10,215 nucleotides of DNA from CAZUZD01 sp964624465 (GTDB taxonomy: Bacteria; Planctomycetota; Planctomycetia; Isosphaerales; Isosphaeraceae). Below are positions 7,795 through 10,215 of the stretch, piece after piece. The stretch is from NCBI GenBank assembly GCA_964624465.1, contig CAZUZD010000229.1, forward strand, positions 1 through 10,215. Direction: 5' to 3'. A program made the position numbers and the translations under genes. The notes beneath the pieces were generated by a model. That model searched no databases and was not told the origin of the DNA. It was given only the letters and a program-made list of their open reading frames with translations. Position 1 is the first letter of the stretch; the number at the start of each line of letters is the position of its first letter.

Positions 7795-8370
7795 TCACTT
7801 GGCCTCGGCAATGGCGGCCTCGATGGCCTTGATCACCTTCTCGCTGTCCGGCTCGTCCTTGGGCTCGAAGCGGGCGATGATCTCGCCCTTGCGGTTGACC
7901 AGGAACTTGGTGAAGTTCCAGGGGATCTCACCGGCGAACTTCGGGTTGGTGTCCTTGCCCGTCAGGTAGGCGTAGAGCGGGTGGATGCCCTGGCCCTTGA
8001 CGACGATCTTGCTGAACATCGGGAACTTGACGCCGTAGTCCTTCGAGCAGAACGCCTTGATCTCGGCGTCGGTGCCCGGCTCCTGCTTGCCGAACTCGTT
8101 GGCCGGGAAGCCGAGGACGGTGAAGCCCTGGCCCTTGTACTTCTCGTACACGGCCTCGAGGCTCTCGTACTGCGGGGTCAGGCCGCACTTGCTGGCGACG
8201 TTGACGATCAGGACGACGTCACCCTTGTAGGTGCCGAGCGGGACGTCCTTGCCGTCGATGTTCTTGAGGGTGAACTCGTGCACGCTCTTGGCCTTCTCCT
8301 GGGCGGGGGCGGCCGGCGCAGCGATCAGCAGGCCGAACAGCGGGGCGATCGCGACGAGGTGACGCAGCAT
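7795..8370 (-). CDS. Secreted glutathione peroxidase family protein, Cys type
   Basis: The family reduces hydrogen peroxide and organic hydroperoxides. The 191-residue product starts with a Sec signal peptide (MLRHLVAIAPLFGLLIAAPA, cleavage likely after residue 23), placing it outside the cytoplasm. The peroxidatic Cys62 sits in NVASKCGLT where selenocysteine occurs in some animal enzymes. The rest of the catalytic tetrad is Gln96 in FGKQEPG, and Trp151 and Asn152 in WNFTKFLV. A second cysteine, Cys108 in FCSKDYGVKFP, matches the resolving cysteine of thioredoxin-dependent members such as yeast Hyr1, so the reductant is probably a thioredoxin-like protein and not glutathione. ATG 8370 has GGAG ten bases upstream. 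A strong hairpin lies in the leader at 8403-8433. Confidence 0.93.
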   Translation of the reverse strand: MLRHLVAIAPLFGLLIAAPAAPAQEKAKSVHEFTLKNIDGKDVPLGTYKGDVVLIVNVASKCGLTPQYESLEAVYEKYKGQGFTVLGFPANEFGKQEPGTDAEIKAFCSKDYGVKFPMFSKIVVKGQGIHPLYAYLTGKDTNPKFAGEIPWNFTKFLVNRKGEIIARFEPKDEPDSEKVIKAIEAAIAEAK

Positions 8371-8402
8371 GGGGCGGGCTCTCCGGGGGGTGGCAGGGGA
8401 GA

Positions 8403-8433
8403 CGGCCGGTCCGCGTGGTCCGCGGTCCGGCCG
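8403..8433 (-). other. Hairpin between hydrolase and peroxidase genes
   Basis: CGGCCGG (8403-8409) pairs with CCGGCCG (8427-8433). After one T-T mismatch, CCGCG (8411-8415) pairs with CGCGG (8421-8425) around a five-base loop. It lies 33 bases before the peroxidase start. It could be a terminator for the upstream hydrolase gene or a structured leader of the peroxidase mRNA; no T-tract decides between them. Confidence 0.5.
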
Positions 8434-8477
8434 CCCGTGGTGATTCTGTTTTGGGTGTGAGGCGTTCGAAAATCAAG

Positions 8478-8502
8478 GGGGCGACGGGCCCGCAACGGCC
8501 CC
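8478..8502 (-). terminator. Possible terminator of the hydrolase gene
   Basis: GGGGC (8478-8482) pairs with GCCCC (8498-8502), with further short pairing inside. On the minus strand the stem is followed by CTTGATTTT, the only T-rich stretch near the gene end. The stem is short, so the call is tentative. Confidence 0.35.
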
Positions 8503-8510
8503 GCCGGCGG

Positions 8511-9458
8511 TCAGGGCTGGGTCCGGTCCAGGAAGCCCTGGCCCTTCAGCCAGGTGGCGCAGAGCGTCGGCCAGGCGGCGAAGCTGGGCTCGGGCTTGAT
8601 CCGGTCGGCCCAGCCGGTGCCCAGGCCCAGACCGTGGACGCCCTTCTCGAACAGGTGCAGCTCGACGGGCACGCCGGCCTTCCGGCAGGCCAGGGCGAAC
8701 AGGATGCTGTTCTCGGGGACCACGCCACTGTCGGCGTTGGTGTGGGCCAGGAAGGTCGGCGGCGTGTCCTTCGTCACCTGCAGCTCGCTCGAGAGCTGCT
8801 TGACCTGCTCCTCGGTGGGGTGGTCACCGAGCAGGTTCTTGAGCGAGCCGGTGTGGCCGTAGGGGGTGCTCAGCGCGATGACCGGATAGACGAGGATGGC
8901 GCGGTCGGGCCGGCAGCTCTCGCGGTCAATCGGGTCGGCGGCGTTCGGGTCGCCAGCGTCGAAGTGCGTGGCCGCGCTCGAGGCCAGGTGGCCGCCGGCC
9001 GAGAAGCCGATGATGCCGATCCTGTGCGGGTCGAGGCCCCACTCCTTCGACTTCGCCCGGACGGTGCGGATGGCGCGCTGGGCGTCCTGGAGCGGGGCCG
9101 GGTGGTGGTACTTCGGGGCGAGCCGGTACTTGAGCACGAACGCGCTCACGCCCAGCGAGTTCAGCCACTTCGCGACCTCCTCCCCCTCGTGCTCGACGGC
9201 CAGGAAGCCGTAGGCACCACCGGGGCAGACGACCACCGAGGCTCCCGTCGCCTTGTCCTTCGGGGCCGGGTAGGCCGTGAGGGTCGGGACATCGCCCGAG
9301 TGGAACTTGTCCTCGCCGGGGCTGTTCCCCTCGGCGCCCGGGGCACCCTGGGGCCAGAGCGGGGTGGGCTGCGGCGCATCGCCGGTCTGGGCCATGGCGG
9401 GAGCAACCCAGGAGATCGAGAGGGCCAGGACGAGGGCCAGCGCACGGGGGAGCGTCAT
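8511..9458 (-). CDS. Secreted alpha/beta hydrolase (esterase/lipase, BD-FAE/acetylxylan-esterase-like)
   Basis: The 315-residue product carries a signal peptide (MTLPRALALVLALSISWVAP, cleavage likely after AMA at 23) and then an alpha/beta-hydrolase fold of the esterase/lipase type. CPGGAYGFL (78-86) forms the oxyanion-hole region. The nucleophile is Ser153 in GFSAGGHLA, the acid is probably Asp243 in HTNADSGVVPENS, and the histidine is His275 in EKGVHGLGLG. The segment ENSILFALACRKAGVPVELHLFEKG is typical of secreted planctomycete esterases near BD-FAE and acetyl- or feruloyl-ester hydrolases. Likely substrates are acyl esters on plant or algal polysaccharide, which is family inference only. 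GAGG lies ten bases before ATG 9458. The gene has its own promoter candidate and is flanked by hairpins. Confidence 0.88.
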   Translation of the reverse strand: MTLPRALALVLALSISWVAPAMAQTGDAPQPTPLWPQGAPGAEGNSPGEDKFHSGDVPTLTAYPAPKDKATGASVVVCPGGAYGFLAVEHEGEEVAKWLNSLGVSAFVLKYRLAPKYHHPAPLQDAQRAIRTVRAKSKEWGLDPHRIGIIGFSAGGHLASSAATHFDAGDPNAADPIDRESCRPDRAILVYPVIALSTPYGHTGSLKNLLGDHPTEEQVKQLSSELQVTKDTPPTFLAHTNADSGVVPENSILFALACRKAGVPVELHLFEKGVHGLGLGTGWADRIKPEPSFAAWPTLCATWLKGQGFLDRTQP

Positions 9459-9492
9459 GCCGGTGGATCCTCAAGGGGGAGAGCGAGTCGAG

Positions 9493-9509
9493 GGCCGGCG
9501 GCGCCGGCC
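9493..9509 (-). other. 7-bp hairpin in the hydrolase leader
   Basis: GGCCGGC (9493-9499) pairs perfectly with GCCGGCC (9503-9509) around a three-base loop. It lies between the candidate promoter and the start codon, about 35 bases before the ATG. Confidence 0.4.
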
Positions 9510-9527
9510 ACCGGGGGCATCGGGCTC

Positions 9528-9555
9528 ATGGTAGCAGACGGGGCGCGCGGCTCAA
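9528..9555 (-). promoter_or_regulatory. Candidate promoter for the hydrolase gene
   Basis: On the minus strand TTGAGC (9555-9550) and TACCAT (9533-9528) are separated by 16 bases, each matching the sigma-70 consensus at four of six positions. Transcription would begin near 9521 and leave a leader of about 63 bases. Confidence 0.4.
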
Positions 9556-9571
9556 TGGCCCGGCAACGGAA

Positions 9572-9598
9572 CGGGGCGGCCCGAACCGGACCGCCCCG
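9572..9598 (-). terminator. Hairpin after ilvD
   Basis: CGGGGCGG (9572-9579) pairs perfectly with CCGCCCCG (9591-9598). After one mismatch two more pairs form around a five-base loop. It starts 51 bases past the ilvD stop, and on the minus strand is followed by TTCCGTT. Probable ilvD terminator. Confidence 0.55.
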
Positions 9599-9648
9599 CG
9601 TCGCATTGCGTCAGAGCCAGCGCCAGAACTGAGCCCGGCGACCGTCGG

Positions 9649-10215
9649 TCAGTCCCACTTCAGGATGCCGCCGGTATCGGCCGAGGTGGCCATGCGGGCG
9701 TATCGGGCCAGGAACCCGGTCGCGATCTTCGGCTTCGGGGCCACCCAGGCAGCGCGACGGGCGGCCAGCTCGGCGTCATCGAGCTGCACCGCCAGCACGC
9801 CGGCCGGGATGTCGATCGTGATGAGGTCGCCGTCCTTGAGCAGGCCGATCGGGCCGCCCACGGCCGCCTCGGGGCTGACGTGGCCGATCGAGGCGCCCGC
9901 CGTGCCGCCGGAGAACCGGCCGTCGGTGATCAGGGCGCAGACCTCGTCGAGGCCGACCGCCTTGATGGCCGTCGTCGGGGCGAGCATCTCCTGCATGCCG
10001 GGGCCACCCTTGGGCCCTTCCATCCGCACGACCACGACGTCGCCGGGCTTGACCTTGCCGAAGACGATGCCGTTGTAGGCGTCCTCCTCGCTCTCGAAGA
10101 TCACCGCCGGGCCCTCGTGCCGGAGCATCTTCGGGGCGACGCCGGCTGTCTTGACCACGGCCCCGTTGGGGGCCAGGTTGCCGTACAGCACGGCCAGGCC
10201 GCCCTCCTGTGAGTA
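9649..10215 (-). CDS. ilvD: Dihydroxy-acid dehydratase, C-terminal third, 5' end outside window
   Basis: IlvD dehydrates 2,3-dihydroxy acids to 2-keto acids in valine, leucine and isoleucine synthesis, using an Fe-S cluster, in the cytosol. The 188 visible residues begin at the window edge with YSQEGGLAVLYGNLAPNGAV. They include the family blocks VKTAGV, HEGPAVIFESEEDAYNGI, RMEGPKGGPGMQEML, LITDGRFSGGTAGASIGH, and VSPEAAVGGPIGLLKDGD. The serine of GRFSGG is regarded as the catalytic base in this family. The C-terminus GGILKWD is followed by the stop at 9651-9649. The cluster-binding cysteines lie in the missing N-terminal part. Edd (phosphogluconate dehydratase) is a relative, but these blocks fit IlvD. 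Confidence 0.95.
   Translation of the reverse strand, partial: YSQEGGLAVLYGNLAPNGAVVKTAGVAPKMLRHEGPAVIFESEEDAYNGIVFGKVKPGDVVVVRMEGPKGGPGMQEMLAPTTAIKAVGLDEVCALITDGRFSGGTAGASIGHVSPEAAVGGPIGLLKDGDLITIDIPAGVLAVQLDDAELAARRAAWVAPKPKIATGFLARYARMATSADTGGILKWD

Noticed and set aside
8415..9632. 405-codon open frame on the plus strand across the hydrolase gene
   Set aside because: It is antisense to a gene with signal peptide and catalytic triad. The translation is low complexity.

Overview
The window comes from a very GC-rich bacterial chromosome with strong G/C bias at third codon positions. It holds housekeeping genes mixed with secreted or membrane proteins of types common in Planctomycetes. Examples are small bitopic proteins with a basic 'RRRLTIRGML'-like segment before one membrane helix, and a secreted BD-FAE-like alpha/beta hydrolase. 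A planctomycete, possibly of the Isosphaerales, is my inference. No rRNA, tRNA or other strict marker is present to prove it.

Layout, plus strand first. The 3' end of gltD (glutamate synthase small subunit) closes at 596 and is followed by a 12-bp hairpin. A promoter-like pair sits on that hairpin and leads almost directly into yggS (PLP-binding protein). yggS overlaps a yggU/DUF167 gene by an ATGA junction, and aroA (EPSP synthase) follows after 70 bases, so yggS-yggU-aroA may be one transcript. Next come two adjacent small unknown genes, each coding for a protein with a basic N-terminus, one membrane helix and a coiled-coil tail. They meet head-on with a minus-strand gene for a secreted TPR protein of unknown function (4118-5533).

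A 340-base gene-free region separates that gene from the divergent aspS. It holds an operator-like palindrome and two strong hairpins in the presumed aspS leader. aspS encodes a full-length bacterial-type AspRS whose N-terminal residues point to the non-discriminating kind. Two tandem hairpins, one with a perfect 19-bp stem, separate aspS from the convergent minus-strand genes.

Those minus-strand genes are a secreted Cys-type glutathione peroxidase, a secreted alpha/beta hydrolase and the C-terminal third of ilvD (dihydroxy-acid dehydratase). Hairpins lie between each pair, so they look like separate transcription units.

The genes do not form one evident pathway. Several serve amino acid metabolism: gltD (glutamate), aroA (aromatic amino acids), ilvD (branched-chain amino acids), aspS (Asp-tRNA) and yggS (PLP homeostasis). 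I found no mobile element, CRISPR array, defence system or biosynthetic cluster. The least explained items are the pair of small membrane coiled-coil proteins, the secreted TPR protein and the divergent control region at 5534-5873.
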